A stretch of DNA of 64,000 bases from Actinoplanes sichuanensis (GTDB lineage: Bacteria > Actinomycetota > Actinomycetes > Mycobacteriales > Micromonosporaceae). Positions 8,526 through 20,601 of this stretch are shown here, piece by piece (within the stretch, counting starts at the first letter, position 1; every line of letters starts with the position of its first letter). Made by a program: the position numbers and the translations under genes. The notes under the pieces were generated by a model, which was not told where the DNA came from, searched no databases, and worked only from the letters and a program-made list of their open reading frames with translations. Where the stretch lies: positions 9,947,501-10,011,500 of the forward strand of contig NZ_AP028461.1 in NCBI RefSeq assembly GCF_033097365.1, in the 5' to 3' direction.

Positions 8526-9011
8526 GTGGGTGAGCAGACTGTCCAGCTCGATGCGCTCGACGCACGCCTGATTGCGATGCTGGCGGCCGAGCCGAGGATC
8601 GGTGTGCTGGAACTCTCTCGGCGGCTCGCGGTGGCGCGCGGGACGGTGCAGGCAAGGCTGGACAAGCTGATCGCGCGGGGCGCGATCAAGGGCTTCGGAC
8701 CGGAGGTGGCTCCCGAGGCGATCGGGTTCGGCGTGATGAGTTTCGTGACGCTGGAGATCAGTCAGCGGTACGGCCACGACGCCGTCGCCGAGCATCTGGC
8801 GGAGATTCCCGAGGTCCTGGAGGCGCACACGATCACCGGCAGCGGGGACATCCTGTGCCGGATCGTGGCCCGGTCGAACGCCGACCTGCAGCGGGTGATC
8901 GACCAGATCGTCGGCTACGAGGGCATCGTGCGGGCGCATACGATCATCGCGCTCGCGGAGCTGATCCCGTACCGGACGGTGCCCCTGGTGAGGTCGGCAA
9001 GTCACGCATAG
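8526..9011 (+). CDS. Lrp/AsnC-family transcriptional regulator
   Basis: 161 residues. An N-terminal AsnC-type helix-turn-helix (LDALDARLIAMLAAEPRIGV, then LSRRLAVARGTVQARLDKL) is followed by a RAM/ActD ligand-binding domain of beta-alpha-beta type with the GSGDILCRIVA and RAHTIIAL strands. Such proteins form octameric rings and sense amino acids. The gene is divergent from the RDD-aminotransferase pair, with about 170 bp between. Control of that pair in response to an amino acid is a reasonable inference but no operator was identified. Confidence 0.9.
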   Translation: MGEQTVQLDALDARLIAMLAAEPRIGVLELSRRLAVARGTVQARLDKLIARGAIKGFGPEVAPEAIGFGVMSFVTLEISQRYGHDAVAEHLAEIPEVLEAHTITGSGDILCRIVARSNADLQRVIDQIVGYEGIVRAHTIIALAELIPYRTVPLVRSASHA

Positions 9012-9061
9012 TGTGACGACACGGACTTTCCGCGCTCGACCCTTCCGGGATCGAAGGTCAT

Positions 9062-9067
9062 TACCCT
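9062..9067 (+). promoter_or_regulatory. Putative -10 box, leaderless promoter
   Basis: TACCCT ends 6 nt before the ATG at 9074. Confidence 0.5.
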
Positions 9068-9073
9068 GCCCGC

Positions 9074-10366
9074 ATGGCCTCGGCAGGCGGTTCCTGGAAG
9101 GGACTCTGGATGGTCACCGTCGCCGCGGTGGCCCTCACCGTCCTGGCCACCACCCGGGTGTGGAACCCGTGGCCGCAGCTCTGGTCCTGGATCACCACGA
9201 GCGGACCGGTCGCGCCGGGCACCCGCTGGCAGGCGTCGCTCGGCGGCACCCCGCAGAGCGTGTCCATCGCCGGTGACGCGGTGATCGTCGAGTACCGGAC
9301 GTCGGTCGAGGCGTACGGCCTGACCGCCGCCGTGAAACTGTGGTCGTCCGACGCCGACTGGGCCGCGGTCGCCGGCAAGGGCGCCAACGCGGTGGTGGTG
9401 ACCGGACGTCTGCTGACCAAGGGCTACCAGGTGCTCGACCCGTCGACGGGCGCGATCCGGCGCTCGGACACCGCGGCGTCGGCGGTCTGGACCTACCAGG
9501 ACGCGATCGTGGACCTGAGCTGTGGCGGGGGCGACGACTGCCGGCTCACCGCCTGGGATCCGCGGTCCGGCACCCAGTTGTGGTCGGTCGGCACCGGCAG
9601 CATCGGGTTCGTCCTGGACGCCGCCAACCCGGACCTGCCGGACACCCGGCGACTGATCTCCGGGTCGGTGGACGACGACGTGGCCGGCCCGCCGGTGTTA
9701 CCCGGGCTGATCGGCCTGCCGCACGACGGCGAGGTCCGGGTGATCGACACGGCCACCGGGAAGCTGGTGCAGACTCTGCGTCCGGCGCGGGACCAACGGG
9801 TCGCGGTGGTCGGCGGGCGGGTGCTCACGGTCACCGGCACGGCCCGGGACGGCACCTGCTACTACGGCGTGGTCGGCGGCAGCCCGAGTGGTGAGAAGGT
9901 GTGGCAGCGGGACGGGCTGAACCTGCGGACCGCGGACAACGGCTCGGCGTGCGAGCAGGACCGGGATCCGGCCGGTGGGTACAACGTGGTGCTCGGCGTG
10001 GATCCGTACGGTCGCGAGGTGCTGATCAACGGTTATGACGGGCGGAACCTCTGGTACGGCGACAAGGAGTCGACGGTCCTCGCGGTCGACGACACCTATG
10101 CGGTGATCCGCAAGGGTCAGTCGATCCGGGGATATTCGTTCACCAAGGACCGGAACGTGTGGCGACAGGACGACCGTCCGGACGCCGGGGCGGCACTCAC
10201 CCCGTACGCCGCGATCGTGGCCTCCAAAGGTCGGGTGACCGCACTGGGGCTCACTACCGGGGCGGTTCGTGCCGATGTGCAGACTGATGCGAAGGTTTTC
10301 ACCGTGGGTCCGGACGGCATGATCCTGGTCGCCGGCCGCGACATGGCGTATCTGCCGTTCGCCTGA
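9074..10366 (+). CDS. Membrane-anchored PQQ-type beta-propeller protein
   Basis: 430 residues. There is one N-terminal hydrophobic segment (about residues 10-27) and then propeller blades. Blade signatures are visible at [48 protein letters not shown] and [12 protein letters not shown]. Two nearby cysteine pairs ([14 protein letters not shown]) could form disulfides outside the membrane. No enzyme motif is visible, so a binding or scaffold role is likely. The start ATG at 9074 is preceded by TACCCT at leaderless spacing. It is terminated by a strong hairpin and probably monocistronic. Second of four propellers here. Confidence 0.78.
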   Translation: MASAGGSWKGLWMVTVAAVALTVLATTRVWNPWPQLWSWITTSGPVAPGTRWQASLGGTPQSVSIAGDAVIVEYRTSVEAYGLTAAVKLWSSDADWAAVAGKGANAVVVTGRLLTKGYQVLDPSTGAIRRSDTAASAVWTYQDAIVDLSCGGGDDCRLTAWDPRSGTQLWSVGTGSIGFVLDAANPDLPDTRRLISGSVDDDVAGPPVLPGLIGLPHDGEVRVIDTATGKLVQTLRPARDQRVAVVGGRVLTVTGTARDGTCYYGVVGGSPSGEKVWQRDGLNLRTADNGSACEQDRDPAGGYNVVLGVDPYGREVLINGYDGRNLWYGDKESTVLAVDDTYAVIRKGQSIRGYSFTKDRNVWRQDDRPDAGAALTPYAAIVASKGRVTALGLTTGAVRADVQTDAKVFTVGPDGMILVAGRDMAYLPFA

Positions 10367-10368
10367 AA

Positions 10369-10409
10369 AGCGGAGCGGCGGGGATGGGTTCGCGTCGCGC
10401 CGCCCCGCT
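10369..10409 (+). terminator. Rho-independent-like terminator
   Basis: A 12-bp stem with one mismatch (10369-10380 with 10398-10409) starts 3 bp after the propeller stop codon. Confidence 0.65.
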
Positions 10410-10413
10410 GGCC

Positions 10414-10419
10414 TAATCT
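10414..10419 (+). promoter_or_regulatory. Putative -10 box of the class I fumarase gene
   Basis: TAATCT lies 8 nt before the ATG at 10428. No Shine-Dalgarno sequence is present, so a leaderless or nearly leaderless transcript is likely. Confidence 0.5.
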
Positions 10420-10427
10420 TTCGGTTC

Positions 10428-12092
<1,665 letters not shown>

Positions 12093-12095
12093 TCG

Positions 12096-12133
12096 GACCG
12101 GCCGCCGGGGCGCGCTGCCCCGACGGCCCGGTC
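12096..12133. terminator. Bidirectional terminator between convergent genes
   Basis: A stem of about 16 bp (GACCGG..GGGGC with GCCCC..CCGGTC, one bulge and one mismatch) lies between the fumarase and lipoprotein stops. Confidence 0.65.
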
Positions 12134-12140
12134 GGGGCCG

Positions 12141-12734
12141 CTACTGCGACGGGCTCGGCGCGGGTGACAGCGAGGCGTCGGCGGACGGGGTCTCGACGGC
12201 TCGCTTGACGCCGCAGTAACCGGCCAGCGGGCTGATCCAGGTGGCGATCTGCTGCTGGAGTGAGCCGTCCAGGTCCTTGGTGCTCTTGATGCCCTTGATG
12301 TAGGTGAGATCCTTGGCGCTCGTCTCGATCCGCTGCGCCGAGGTGGTGGCCACCGACTTGAGCTCGGGATCCGGCGCGTTCGCGGTCTCCTTGCGGATCT
12401 GCGTGCCGATCACCTTCAGCTCGGTGGCGGCCTGCTTCTCCGCCTTGGTGGCGTTGGCGGTGTCCTTCGCCTCCTTGTAGGCGATCATCTTGCCCAACGC
12501 CCCGCCGAAGTCACCGAACTCGGTGGAGAAGACCTTGTCCAGACGCTCGCAGGCGCGGACGGTGTCGGCGGTGAAATCGGGCGCCGCGGACGACGCCTCG
12601 GGGGTCGGGGCCGAGGCCACGGCGGGCGTGGTGACAACCGGCGCGGCGGTGTCCTCGTTCTTCGCATCGTCGCCACAGGCGGCACTGGTGACCAGCACAC
12701 CGCCCGCGAGCACGGCCAGGATGGCGCGTCGCAT
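12141..12734 (-). CDS. Putative secreted lipoprotein
   Basis: 197 residues. The signal sequence MRRAILAVLAGGVLVTSAAC ends in a cysteine at residue 20, fitting a lipobox although position -3 is Ser rather than Leu/Val. A Thr/Pro/Ala linker follows, then a charged helical region with an isolated pair of cysteines (RACERL, GYCGVK) that may form a disulfide, and a Ser/Pro tail. The start is ATG at 12734 with GAGGA upstream. The frame open to 12803 lacks a signal peptide at its start. No enzyme motif is visible. It is divergent from the SARP regulator and convergent with the fumarase. Function unknown. Confidence 0.75.
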   Translation of the reverse strand: MRRAILAVLAGGVLVTSAACGDDAKNEDTAAPVVTTPAVASAPTPEASSAAPDFTADTVRACERLDKVFSTEFGDFGGALGKMIAYKEAKDTANATKAEKQAATELKVIGTQIRKETANAPDPELKSVATTSAQRIETSAKDLTYIKGIKSTKDLDGSLQQQIATWISPLAGYCGVKRAVETPSADASLSPAPSPSQ

Positions 12735-12827
12735 CGGGGATTCCTCTTCGTCGGGGTCATCCAAACCCAGTCGACGGTACGTAACGAAGCCGGTGACGTC
12801 CAACTCTGTGTGATCGCTGGGATACGA

Positions 12828-12861
12828 ACAGCCCGCCCGTGGCGTACCACGAGCGGGCTGT
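12828..12861. terminator. Strong hairpin in the lipoprotein/SARP intergenic region
   Basis: Nested stem: ACAGCCCGC (12828-12836) pairs with GCGGGCTGT (12853-12861), and CGTGG with CCACG inside it around a CGTA loop. It sits in a divergent intergenic region where no gene ends, so it may close an unannotated transcript or act in a 5' leader. Confidence 0.5.
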
Positions 12862-13031
12862 CTCTCCCCCGTTGATGCCTGGGCCGCCTCGCCACGCTCT
12901 GGGGGCGCTCTTTGGAAGCATCGGCGGCGAAGCGGCGCTGGGGAGAAGGTTGCCGTAGGCCGCTATCGATTCGCTGTCGATCCGCTCTTGAGGCTCTCGG
13001 TAGGCTTCGGTCGCGAGCGCACAGGACGGGG

Positions 13032-16013
13032 ATGGCTACTTTGCGCTACCACATTCTAGGAACACTCTCTGTTACGAGAGATGAGCGTCCGGTAGCGGTG
13101 ACGGCCGGGCGTGATCGGGTCGTACTCGCGATGATGCTCCTGCACCCGGGGCGCATTGTGAGTCTCGGCGAACTGACCGAGGCGATCTGGGGCGCCGATC
13201 CGCCGGCCACCGCGCGGGGCCAGGTACAGACCTGCGTGTCCCGGCTGCGGCGCGGCCTTCCGGCCGACGCGATCATGACCGACCCGGCGGGGTACGGGAT
13301 CCGCGTCGAACCGGGCGAGCTGGACTCGGAACGGTTCCTCATGCTCGTCGACGCCGCCCGATCGGCATCCGGGCCCGCGGTCGCCCGGGCGGCGTACCGG
13401 GAGGCCCTCGATCTGTGGCGCGGTCCGGCGTGCGCGGAGATCGACGCGGCGGCGGTCCGGCAGGCGGCGGCGATGCTCGACGAGCGGCGCGCGGTCGCCA
13501 TCGAGGACGCGATGAATCTGGAGCTGGCCGCCGGCCGGGCCCGGGAGCTGCTCGGCGAGCTGGCCTCCCTGGTCGACCGGTTCCCGTTGCGGGAGCGGCT
13601 GCGCGGCCAGCTGATGATGGCGCTGTTCCAATCGGGGCGGCGGGCCGACGCGCTCGCCGAGTTCCGGCGGGCTCGCGACGTGCTGCGCGACGAGCTGGGT
13701 ATCGAACCCGGCCGCGAGCTGCAGGATCTGCACCGCGACATCCTGGCCGGTGCGGTGCCCGAGGTCCCGGTTCCGGCGCCGGCGATGCCGGTCGGCGGGG
13801 CTATCCGATGCCTTCCCCGTACGGTCAGCGACTTCACCGGTCGTACCGAGCAGGTCGATCGCCTGATCGCCGGGATCGAGGCGGCCGAGTCGTCGGGTCC
13901 GGTGGTGGCGGTCCTGGACGGGATGGCCGGCAGCGGCAAGACCACCCTGGCGCTGCACGTCGCGACCCTGATCGGCGACCGGTTCCCGGACGGGCATCTC
14001 TTCGTCGACCTGCAGGGCCACAGCGAGCAGGATCCGGTCGATCCGGCCGCGGCCCTGCTGACCCTGCTCCGTCAGCTCGGGCACAGCGCCGAGGAGATCC
14101 CACCGGAGCCGGTCGAGCGGGTCGGGTTCTGGCGTACCCAGGTGGCCGGTCGTCGGCTCTTGATCGTCCTGGACAATGCGGCCACCAGCGCCCAGATCGC
14201 CGATCTGCTGCCGACCACACCGGGCAGCCTGGCGCTGGTCACCGGCCGTCGGCGGCTGGCCGGGCTGGACGGCATCCAGCTGGAGTCACTGCCGGTCCTG
14301 GCCCACGACGAGGCGATGGCGCTGCTGGATCGGATCGTCGGGGAGCGGGTGCGGGGCGATCCGGACGGGGCGGCCGAGGTGGTCCGGCGATGCGGTGCCC
14401 TGCCGCTGGCGGTCCGGCTGGCCGGCGCCCGGCTCGCCCATCGGCCCCGCTGGCGGGTGTCCGACCTGCTCAGCCGGCTCGGCGAGTCGGCGTTGCCGGA
14501 GCTGGCGGCCGAGGACCGTACCGTGGCCGGTGCCTTCACCCTCACCTACCGGCAGTTGCCGCCGCCGCTGCAGCGGGTGTTCCGGCTGCTCGGCGTGTAT
14601 CCGGTCGGCACCATCGACGACCTCGCGGTGGCCGCCCTGGCCGGACTCACCCTGGACGAGGCCCGGGACGCGCTGGACGAGTTGGTCGACGTGCACCTGC
14701 TGGAGGAACCGGAGCGGGGCGTCTACCGGATGCACGACCTGATCCGTGAGTACGCCGGGATGCTCGCCGCCGACCTGCCCGGCCCCGACCGGCACGCGGC
14801 CCTGACCGGCGTGCTCGACCTGGAACTGCACGCGCTGATCGCGGCGGTCGCGTCCAGCCACCACGACGTGCTGAGCCGGGATCTCGGCTGGCCCCGCCCG
14901 GACCGGCCGGACCTGGTGGCGACGCTGGAGGACCCGCACACCCGGTTGGAACGGGAACGACCGGGCCTGGCCGCCCTGGTCGACGCGGCCGGGGCGGCCG
15001 GATGCCGCGGATATGCCTGGCGGATCCCGCGGGCCGCCTGGCAGCCGCTCTTCTTCCGCGGCTACATGGACGACATCCGCGACCTGCACCAGCGGGCCAT
15101 GCACTGGATCGAGTCGTCAGGTGACCGGGGCGCCATCGCCACCATCGCCAACTACCTGGCCTCGGCCTACTCCCGGGGCGGCGAGCACGGCCCGGCCGAG
15201 GAGTACCTACTGCTGGCCATCCGGTTGCGGGAGGAACTCGGCGAGGCGGGCGCGCTCGCCACCAGCTACGGCAACCTGGGCACGCTCTACCAGTCACAGG
15301 GCCGGTTCGCCGAGGCGATCGAGGCGATCCACACGTCCCGTCGGATCGTGGCCCGGCAGCGGATGCAGACCTCCTCGGCCGGTCCGCTGGGCACCCTGGC
15401 CGAGGTGCTCGGCCGGCTCGGCCGCTACGACGAGGCGCTGCACTACGCCCGGCTCCGGCTGATCGCGGTGATCGAGCACGAGGAGGAGGGGCCGCTCGCG
15501 CTCGCCGTCCTGCTGCTCCAGCGTCTGAAGTACGCGCGTGGCCGGATCGGTGTCGACACCGCGCACCGGTATGTCGACGTGGCCCGGCGGCTCGCGATCC
15601 GCAGCGGCTCCCGGTCGATCATGGCGGATCTGCACCACGACCGGGCCCGCCTGTTCCGGGACGCCGGCCGGTACGCCGACGCGTGCGCCGAGCACCGCCG
15701 GGCCCTGGACATCGCGGTCCGGATGCGGGACACCAGGCACGAGGCCGAGTTCAGTCACGCCCTGGCCACCACGCTGCGCCTGGCCGGGGACGTGTCCGGT
15801 GCCCGGGAGATGTACGCGCGGTCGCTCCGGCTGGCCACGGCCGGGCAGATGGCGTACTCCATCGCTCGTGCCCAGGCCGGGCTGGCCGCCTGCCTCGACC
15901 CGGGCGATCCGGAGGCGGCGGCGCTGCGGGTGAGGGCCATCGCACTCTTCCGGCAGATCGGTATCGACTGCGATCCGTCCGAGGTCGAGAGAGGATGGTC
16001 CGGTGACGACTGA
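13032..16013 (+). CDS. SARP/AfsR-type regulator (DNA-binding, BTAD, NB-ARC, TPR)
   Basis: 993 residues. Domains in order are an OmpR-type winged helix (about 5-95), a bacterial transcriptional activation domain (about 100-245), an NB-ARC/STAND ATPase (about 265-520) and TPR repeats (about 680-960). Walker A is GMAGSGKTT (about 297-305) and Walker B is LLIVLDNAA (about 376-384). The [13 protein letters not shown] helix of the ATPase C-terminal part is visible. TPR units include [20 protein letters not shown]. Large SARPs of this kind activate secondary metabolism or development. The start is ATG at 13032 just after the GGACGGGG ribosome site. It overlaps fumC by 11 bp, so the two are probably cotranscribed. 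Confidence 0.92.
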   Translation: MATLRYHILGTLSVTRDERPVAVTAGRDRVVLAMMLLHPGRIVSLGELTEAIWGADPPATARGQVQTCVSRLRRGLPADAIMTDPAGYGIRVEPGELDSERFLMLVDAARSASGPAVARAAYREALDLWRGPACAEIDAAAVRQAAAMLDERRAVAIEDAMNLELAAGRARELLGELASLVDRFPLRERLRGQLMMALFQSGRRADALAEFRRARDVLRDELGIEPGRELQDLHRDILAGAVPEVPVPAPAMPVGGAIRCLPRTVSDFTGRTEQVDRLIAGIEAAESSGPVVAVLDGMAGSGKTTLALHVATLIGDRFPDGHLFVDLQGHSEQDPVDPAAALLTLLRQLGHSAEEIPPEPVERVGFWRTQVAGRRLLIVLDNAATSAQIADLLPTTPGSLALVTGRRRLAGLDGIQLESLPVLAHDEAMALLDRIVGERVRGDPDGAAEVVRRCGALPLAVRLAGARLAHRPRWRVSDLLSRLGESALPELAAEDRTVAGAFTLTYRQLPPPLQRVFRLLGVYPVGTIDDLAVAALAGLTLDEARDALDELVDVHLLEEPERGVYRMHDLIREYAGMLAADLPGPDRHAALTGVLDLELHALIAAVASSHHDVLSRDLGWPRPDRPDLVATLEDPHTRLERERPGLAALVDAAGAAGCRGYAWRIPRAAWQPLFFRGYMDDIRDLHQRAMHWIESSGDRGAIATIANYLASAYSRGGEHGPAEEYLLLAIRLREELGEAGALATSYGNLGTLYQSQGRFAEAIEAIHTSRRIVARQRMQTSSAGPLGTLAEVLGRLGRYDEALHYARLRLIAVIEHEEEGPLALAVLLLQRLKYARGRIGVDTAHRYVDVARRLAIRSGSRSIMADLHHDRARLFRDAGRYADACAEHRRALDIAVRMRDTRHEAEFSHALATTLRLAGDVSGAREMYARSLRLATAGQMAYSIARAQAGLAACLDPGDPEAAALRVRAIALFRQIGIDCDPSEVERGWSGDD

Positions 16014-17400
16014 CGAGAACGGATTCCGGATCGAACGCGACACGATGGGCGAGGTGCGGGTGCCGGTTGCCGCGCTGTGGCGGGCGCAGACGCAGCGCGC
16101 GGTGGAGAACTTCCCGATCTCCGGCCGTGGCCTGGAGCCGTCCCACATCCGGGCGCTGGCTCGGATCAAGGGCGCCGCCGCCCGGGTCAACGCGAACCTC
16201 GGCGTGCTGGAGAAGGACCTGGCCGAGTCGATCGCGACGGCCGCCGCGCACGTGGCCGACGGCGGCTACGACGACCAGTTCCCGGTCGACGTCTTTCAGA
16301 CCGGTTCCGGCACCTCGTCGAACATGAACGCCAACGAGGTCATCGCCACCCTGGCCAGTCGCGATCTGGGTCGGCCGGTGCACCCGAACGACCACGTCAA
16401 CGCCTCGCAGTCGTCCAACGACGTCTTCCCGTCCTCGATCCACCTGGCCGCCACCGAGGCGGTCAGCGCCGACCTGATCCCGGCGCTCGGCCACCTGGCG
16501 GTGGCGCTGAGCGCCAAGGCGGAAACCTTCAAGAACGTTGTCAAGAGCGGCCGCACGCACCTCATGGATGCCACTCCGGTCACTCTGGGCCAAGAGTTCT
16601 CGGGGTACGCACGACAGGTCACCAACGGTGTCGAGCGCCTGCGCGACACCCTGCCCCGGCTCGGTGAGCTGCCGCTCGGCGGCACCGCGGTCGGCACCGG
16701 GGTGAACACGCCGGCCGGGTTCGCCCCGGCGGTGATCCGCCTGCTGGCCGAGGAGACCGGACTGCCGCTGACCGAGGCCCGCGACCACTTCGAGGCGCAG
16801 GGCGCCCGGGACGCACTGGTCGAGGCGTCCGGCCAGCTCCGGGTGATCGCCGCCGGCCTCTACAAGATCGCCAACGACATCCGCTGGATGGGCTCGGGTC
16901 CGCGGGCCGGCCTGCGTGAGCTGCGCCTGCCCGATCTCCAGCCCGGTTCGTCGATCATGCCCGGCAAGGTGAACCCGGTGGTGCCGGAAGCGGTTCGCCA
17001 GGTCGCCGCCCAGGTCATCGGCAACGACGCGACCGTCGCCTTCGCCGGGACCCAGGGCGACTTCGAGCTCAACGTGATGCTGCCGGTGATGGCCCGCAAC
17101 GTGCTGGAGTCGATCCGGCTGTTGGCCGCGGTGGCCCGCCTCTTCGCCGACCGCTGCGTCGACGGTCTGGAGGCGGACGAGGAGGTCACCCGGGGCTACG
17201 CGGAGGGCTCACCGTCGATCGTCACCCCGCTCAACCGCTACCTGGGTTACGACGAGGCGGCCGCCATCGCGAAACAGGCACTGGCCACCGGGCGGACGAT
17301 CCGCGAGGTGGTGATCGAGCGCGGACACGTCGGCAACGGCACGTTGACCGAGGCGCAGCTCGACGAATCGCTCGATGTTCTTCGGATGACCAGACCGTAA
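16003..17400 (+). CDS. fumC: Fumarate hydratase, class II
   Basis: 465 residues, typical for cofactor-free homotetrameric class II fumarase. The superfamily signature [11 protein letters not shown] is intact, as are [13 protein letters not shown], the [14 protein letters not shown] segment and [18 protein letters not shown]. It catalyses the same step as the iron-sulfur fumarase upstream but is oxygen-stable and unrelated in sequence. The GTG start lies inside the end of the SARP gene (11-bp overlap), an unusual partner for a TCA-cycle gene. A separate fumC promoter inside the SARP gene cannot be excluded. Confidence 0.95.
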   Translation: MTTDENGFRIERDTMGEVRVPVAALWRAQTQRAVENFPISGRGLEPSHIRALARIKGAAARVNANLGVLEKDLAESIATAAAHVADGGYDDQFPVDVFQTGSGTSSNMNANEVIATLASRDLGRPVHPNDHVNASQSSNDVFPSSIHLAATEAVSADLIPALGHLAVALSAKAETFKNVVKSGRTHLMDATPVTLGQEFSGYARQVTNGVERLRDTLPRLGELPLGGTAVGTGVNTPAGFAPAVIRLLAEETGLPLTEARDHFEAQGARDALVEASGQLRVIAAGLYKIANDIRWMGSGPRAGLRELRLPDLQPGSSIMPGKVNPVVPEAVRQVAAQVIGNDATVAFAGTQGDFELNVMLPVMARNVLESIRLLAAVARLFADRCVDGLEADEEVTRGYAEGSPSIVTPLNRYLGYDEAAAIAKQALATGRTIREVVIERGHVGNGTLTEAQLDESLDVLRMTRP

Positions 17401-17453
17401 GAACGAGCCGCCGGGATCTTGTGTGCGGCGACTGGTGTCTATGAAGTGCTTTC

Positions 17454-19106
17454 ATGAAAAGACGCCTAGTCGCCGGCGCCGTCACCACCGTGACCGGCCT
17501 CGCGTTCCTGACCACCATCCCCGGTTCGGCCACCGCCGCGCCCACCGTCACACGTGACTACACGGTGGTGGCCGCCGACGGGGTCTCCGCCGCCGACGCG
17601 GCAGCCGCCATCCAGGCCGCGGGTGGCACCATCGTCAGCCGCAACGACGCCGTCGGCGTCTACCGCGTCTCGTCCGCCGACGCCGCCTTCGGCAGCCGGG
17701 CCACCGCGACCGCGGCCCTGATCGGGGCGACCGAGCGCAAGGCCATCGGCCAGGCGCCGAACAAGGTCGAGCGGGCGGAGAAGGGTCTGCGGACGCGCGG
17801 CGGCAAGGGGCACGGCCCGGCCAAGGCCGACCCGCTCGACGCCGAACTGTGGGGCCTGACCATGGTCAAGGCCGACAAGGCCCGCAAGATCGAGAAGGGT
17901 GACCGGGAGGTCACCGTCGGTGTGCTGGACACCGGGCTGGACGCCGCCAACCCCGACTTGAAGCCGAACTTCAGCACCAAGCTGTCCCGCAACTTCGCGC
18001 CCGACATCGTGGACATCGACGGCGCCTGCGAGGTGGCCGGCTGCCTCGACCCGGTCGGCACCGACGACGGCGGTCACGGTACGCATGTGGCGGGCACCAT
18101 CGGTGCCGCGCTCAACGGCAGCGGCCTGTCCGGTGTCGCGCCCGGCGTCACCCTGGTCGAGCTCAAGGGCGGCCAGGACTCCGGCTACTTCTTCCTCGAC
18201 CCCGTGGTCAACGCCCTCACCTACGCCGGTGACGTCGGGCTCGACGTGGTGAACATGTCGTTCTACGTCGACCCGTGGCTCTACAACTGCACGGCCAACC
18301 CGGCCGACAGCCCCGCCGACCAGGCCGCCCAGCAGGCCATCATCACCGCGGTGAAGCGGGCCCTGAACTACGCGCACGCCCGTGGGGTCACCCTCGTCGG
18401 GTCGCTCGGCAACAACCACGAGGACCTCGGCAAGCCGCGGACCGACGTCTCCAGCCCGGACTACGGTGGTACGCCGTACCCCCGCCCGATCGACAACCGC
18501 ACCTGCTGGGACCTCCCGGTCGAGGGCCCGCACGTGATCGGGGTGTCCGCGGTCGGCCCGACCGGCCGCAAGGCGGACTACTCCAACTACGGCACCGAGC
18601 AGATCTCGGTGGCCGGGCCGGGCGGCTGGTTCCGTGACGGGTTCGGCACCGACACCTACCGCACCAACGGCAACATGATCCTGTCCAGCTACCCGCTCAA
18701 GGTGCTGCAGGAGGAGGGCCTGGTCGACGCGGCCGGCGAGATCACCGCGGACGGCGAGGGCCTGGTCCTCAAGGACTGCACCAAGGCCGGTGCCTGTGGT
18801 TACTACACCTACCTGCAGGGCACCTCGATGGCTTCGCCGCACGTGTCCGGGGTCAGCGCGCTGATCGTGAGCCGGTACGGGACGCGGGACTTCTGGCGGG
18901 GCGGCAAGACCCTGTCGCCGAACGTGGTCGAGAACATCCTGTACCGCTCGGCCGCGGAGCACGCCTGCCCGGAACCGCGTCTGGAGACCTACGCCGACGA
19001 GGGGCGCCCGGCCGAGTTCGACGCGCTCTGCGAGGGCGGTGAGAACTTCAACGGCTTCTACGGTTACGGCATCGTCGACGCGTACGCGGCGGTCGGCGGC
19101 CGCTGA
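17454..19106 (+). CDS. Secreted subtilisin-like serine protease (S8)
   Basis: 550 residues. A signal peptide ends near ATAAP (about residue 28). An inhibitor-like propeptide (about 30-130) precedes the catalytic domain. The triad is D159 in GVLDTGLD, H208 in GGHGTHVAGT and S458 in GTSMASPHVSG. Several cysteine pairs in the catalytic part (CEVAGC, CTKAGAC) suggest disulfide stabilisation. It should be an extracellular protease. The ATG at 17454 is embedded in a small inverted repeat, ATGAA-N5-TTCAT (17440-17454). A perfect hairpin follows the gene. Confidence 0.93.
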   Translation: MKRRLVAGAVTTVTGLAFLTTIPGSATAAPTVTRDYTVVAADGVSAADAAAAIQAAGGTIVSRNDAVGVYRVSSADAAFGSRATATAALIGATERKAIGQAPNKVERAEKGLRTRGGKGHGPAKADPLDAELWGLTMVKADKARKIEKGDREVTVGVLDTGLDAANPDLKPNFSTKLSRNFAPDIVDIDGACEVAGCLDPVGTDDGGHGTHVAGTIGAALNGSGLSGVAPGVTLVELKGGQDSGYFFLDPVVNALTYAGDVGLDVVNMSFYVDPWLYNCTANPADSPADQAAQQAIITAVKRALNYAHARGVTLVGSLGNNHEDLGKPRTDVSSPDYGGTPYPRPIDNRTCWDLPVEGPHVIGVSAVGPTGRKADYSNYGTEQISVAGPGGWFRDGFGTDTYRTNGNMILSSYPLKVLQEEGLVDAAGEITADGEGLVLKDCTKAGACGYYTYLQGTSMASPHVSGVSALIVSRYGTRDFWRGGKTLSPNVVENILYRSAAEHACPEPRLETYADEGRPAEFDALCEGGENFNGFYGYGIVDAYAAVGGR

Positions 19107-19122
19107 CCGAGGACCGATGGAT

Positions 19123-19153
19123 GCGCCCCGCCCGTGCCGCACGGGCGGGGCGC
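19123..19153 (+). terminator. Strong terminator hairpin
   Basis: A perfect 14-bp stem, GCGCCCCGCCCGTG with its complement, and a 3-nt loop lie 16 bp after the subtilase stop. Confidence 0.8.
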
Positions 19154-19173
19154 TCCTCCGTCGTACAGGCCGG

Positions 19174-19179
19174 TACCCT
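19174..19179 (+). promoter_or_regulatory. Putative -10 box, leaderless cysS promoter
   Basis: TACCCT ends 6 nt before the GTG at 19186 and lies after the upstream terminator. Confidence 0.55.
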
Positions 19180-19185
19180 TGTACG

Positions 19186-20601
19186 GTGACTCTGCGCTTG
19201 TATGACACCGCGACCCGATCGGTCCGGGACTTCGTCCCGATGACGCCCGGTCAGGTGGGGATCTACCTGTGTGGCGTCACCGTGCAATCCGCACCACACA
19301 TCGGGCACCTTCGCTCCGCCGTCAACTACGACGTGCTGCGCCGATGGCTGCTGCACACCGGCCTGGAGGTCACGTTCGTCCGCAACGTCACCGACGTGGA
19401 CGACAAGATCCTGCAGAAGGCGACCGAGCAGGGCCGGCCGTTCTGGGCCATCGCCTACGAGAACCGTCTCCACCTGGACCGTGACTACTCCGCGCTCAAC
19501 GTGCTGCCGCCCACCTACGAGCCGCTGGCCACCGGGCACATCACCGAGATGCACGAGCTGATCCAGGAGCTGATCGACCGCGGACACGCCTATGCGGCCG
19601 CCGGTGACTGCGCCGACGTCTACTTCGACGTGCTGTCGTATCGGGAGTACGGCGCTCTCTCCGGGCAGAAGCCGGAGGACATGCTCGGCGCCGGCGACGC
19701 CCCGGTGCGCGACAAGCGTGACCACCGTGACTTCGCCCTGTGGAAGGGTGTGAAGGCGGACGAGCCCCGTGACGCGTACTGGCCGTCGCCCTGGGGCAAG
19801 GGCCGTCCCGGCTGGCACATCGAGTGCTCGGCGATGGCTCGGCGCTACCTCGGCGACGAGTTCGACATCCACGGCGGCGGCCTGGACCTGACGTTCCCGC
19901 ACCACGAGAACGAGGTGGCCCAGTCCAAGGCGGCCGGTCTCGGTTTCTCCCGCTTCTGGGTGCATCACGCCCTGCTCAACCTGGGTGACTCCAAGATGAG
20001 CAAGTCGTTGGGCAACGTGATCGACCTGGCCTCGCTCGTCGAGTCCGGGATCCGTCCGGTCGAGCTGCGCTACTACCTGGGCAGCCCGCACTACCGCTCC
20101 CGGATCGACTACTCCGACGAGGCACTGCGTGAGGCCGCTGTCGCGTACCGGCGGATCGAGGGCTTCGTGCAGCGGGCCGCCGAGATCGTCGGGCCGGGCC
20201 GGCCCAAGCAGGTGCCGCCCGCCTTCGCCGACGCGATGAATGACGATCTGAACACCTCGGCCGCGCTGGCGATCGTGCACGACACCGTGCGTGAGGGCAA
20301 CACCGCGCTGGCCGCCTCCGACGAGGCCGCCATCCGGGGCGCGCTCACCGCGGTCCGGGCCATGCTCGGTGTCCTCGGCCTCGACCCGTTCGACGAGAAG
20401 TGGGACGGCGGCGAGGGCGGCAACGACCTGAAACCGGTGGTCGACTCGCTCGTCGCGCTGGCATTGGAACAGCGGGCCCAGGCCCGCGCACGTAAGGACT
20501 GGGCGGCCGCCGACTCGGTGCGCGACCAGCTCAAGAACGCGGGTATTCAGGTGGAGGACACTCCGGCCGGGCCGCGATGGACGGTAGGAGAACAGCACTG
20601 A
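19186..20601 (+). CDS. cysS: Cysteinyl-tRNA synthetase
   Basis: 471 residues, normal length for this class Ia synthetase. The HIGH signature is in [16 protein letters not shown], whose cysteine is also a zinc ligand. Other zinc-site residues lie in WHIECSAMA and FPHHENE. The KMSKS motif appears as [10 protein letters not shown]. The start is GTG at 19186, placing [10 protein letters not shown] at the N terminus as in homologs; the open frame upstream crosses the terminator and was rejected. The TGA overlaps the next gene's ATG by one base (TGATG), so cysS and rlmB form an operon. Confidence 0.96.
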   Translation: MTLRLYDTATRSVRDFVPMTPGQVGIYLCGVTVQSAPHIGHLRSAVNYDVLRRWLLHTGLEVTFVRNVTDVDDKILQKATEQGRPFWAIAYENRLHLDRDYSALNVLPPTYEPLATGHITEMHELIQELIDRGHAYAAAGDCADVYFDVLSYREYGALSGQKPEDMLGAGDAPVRDKRDHRDFALWKGVKADEPRDAYWPSPWGKGRPGWHIECSAMARRYLGDEFDIHGGGLDLTFPHHENEVAQSKAAGLGFSRFWVHHALLNLGDSKMSKSLGNVIDLASLVESGIRPVELRYYLGSPHYRSRIDYSDEALREAAVAYRRIEGFVQRAAEIVGPGRPKQVPPAFADAMNDDLNTSAALAIVHDTVREGNTALAASDEAAIRGALTAVRAMLGVLGLDPFDEKWDGGEGGNDLKPVVDSLVALALEQRAQARARKDWAAADSVRDQLKNAGIQVEDTPAGPRWTVGEQH

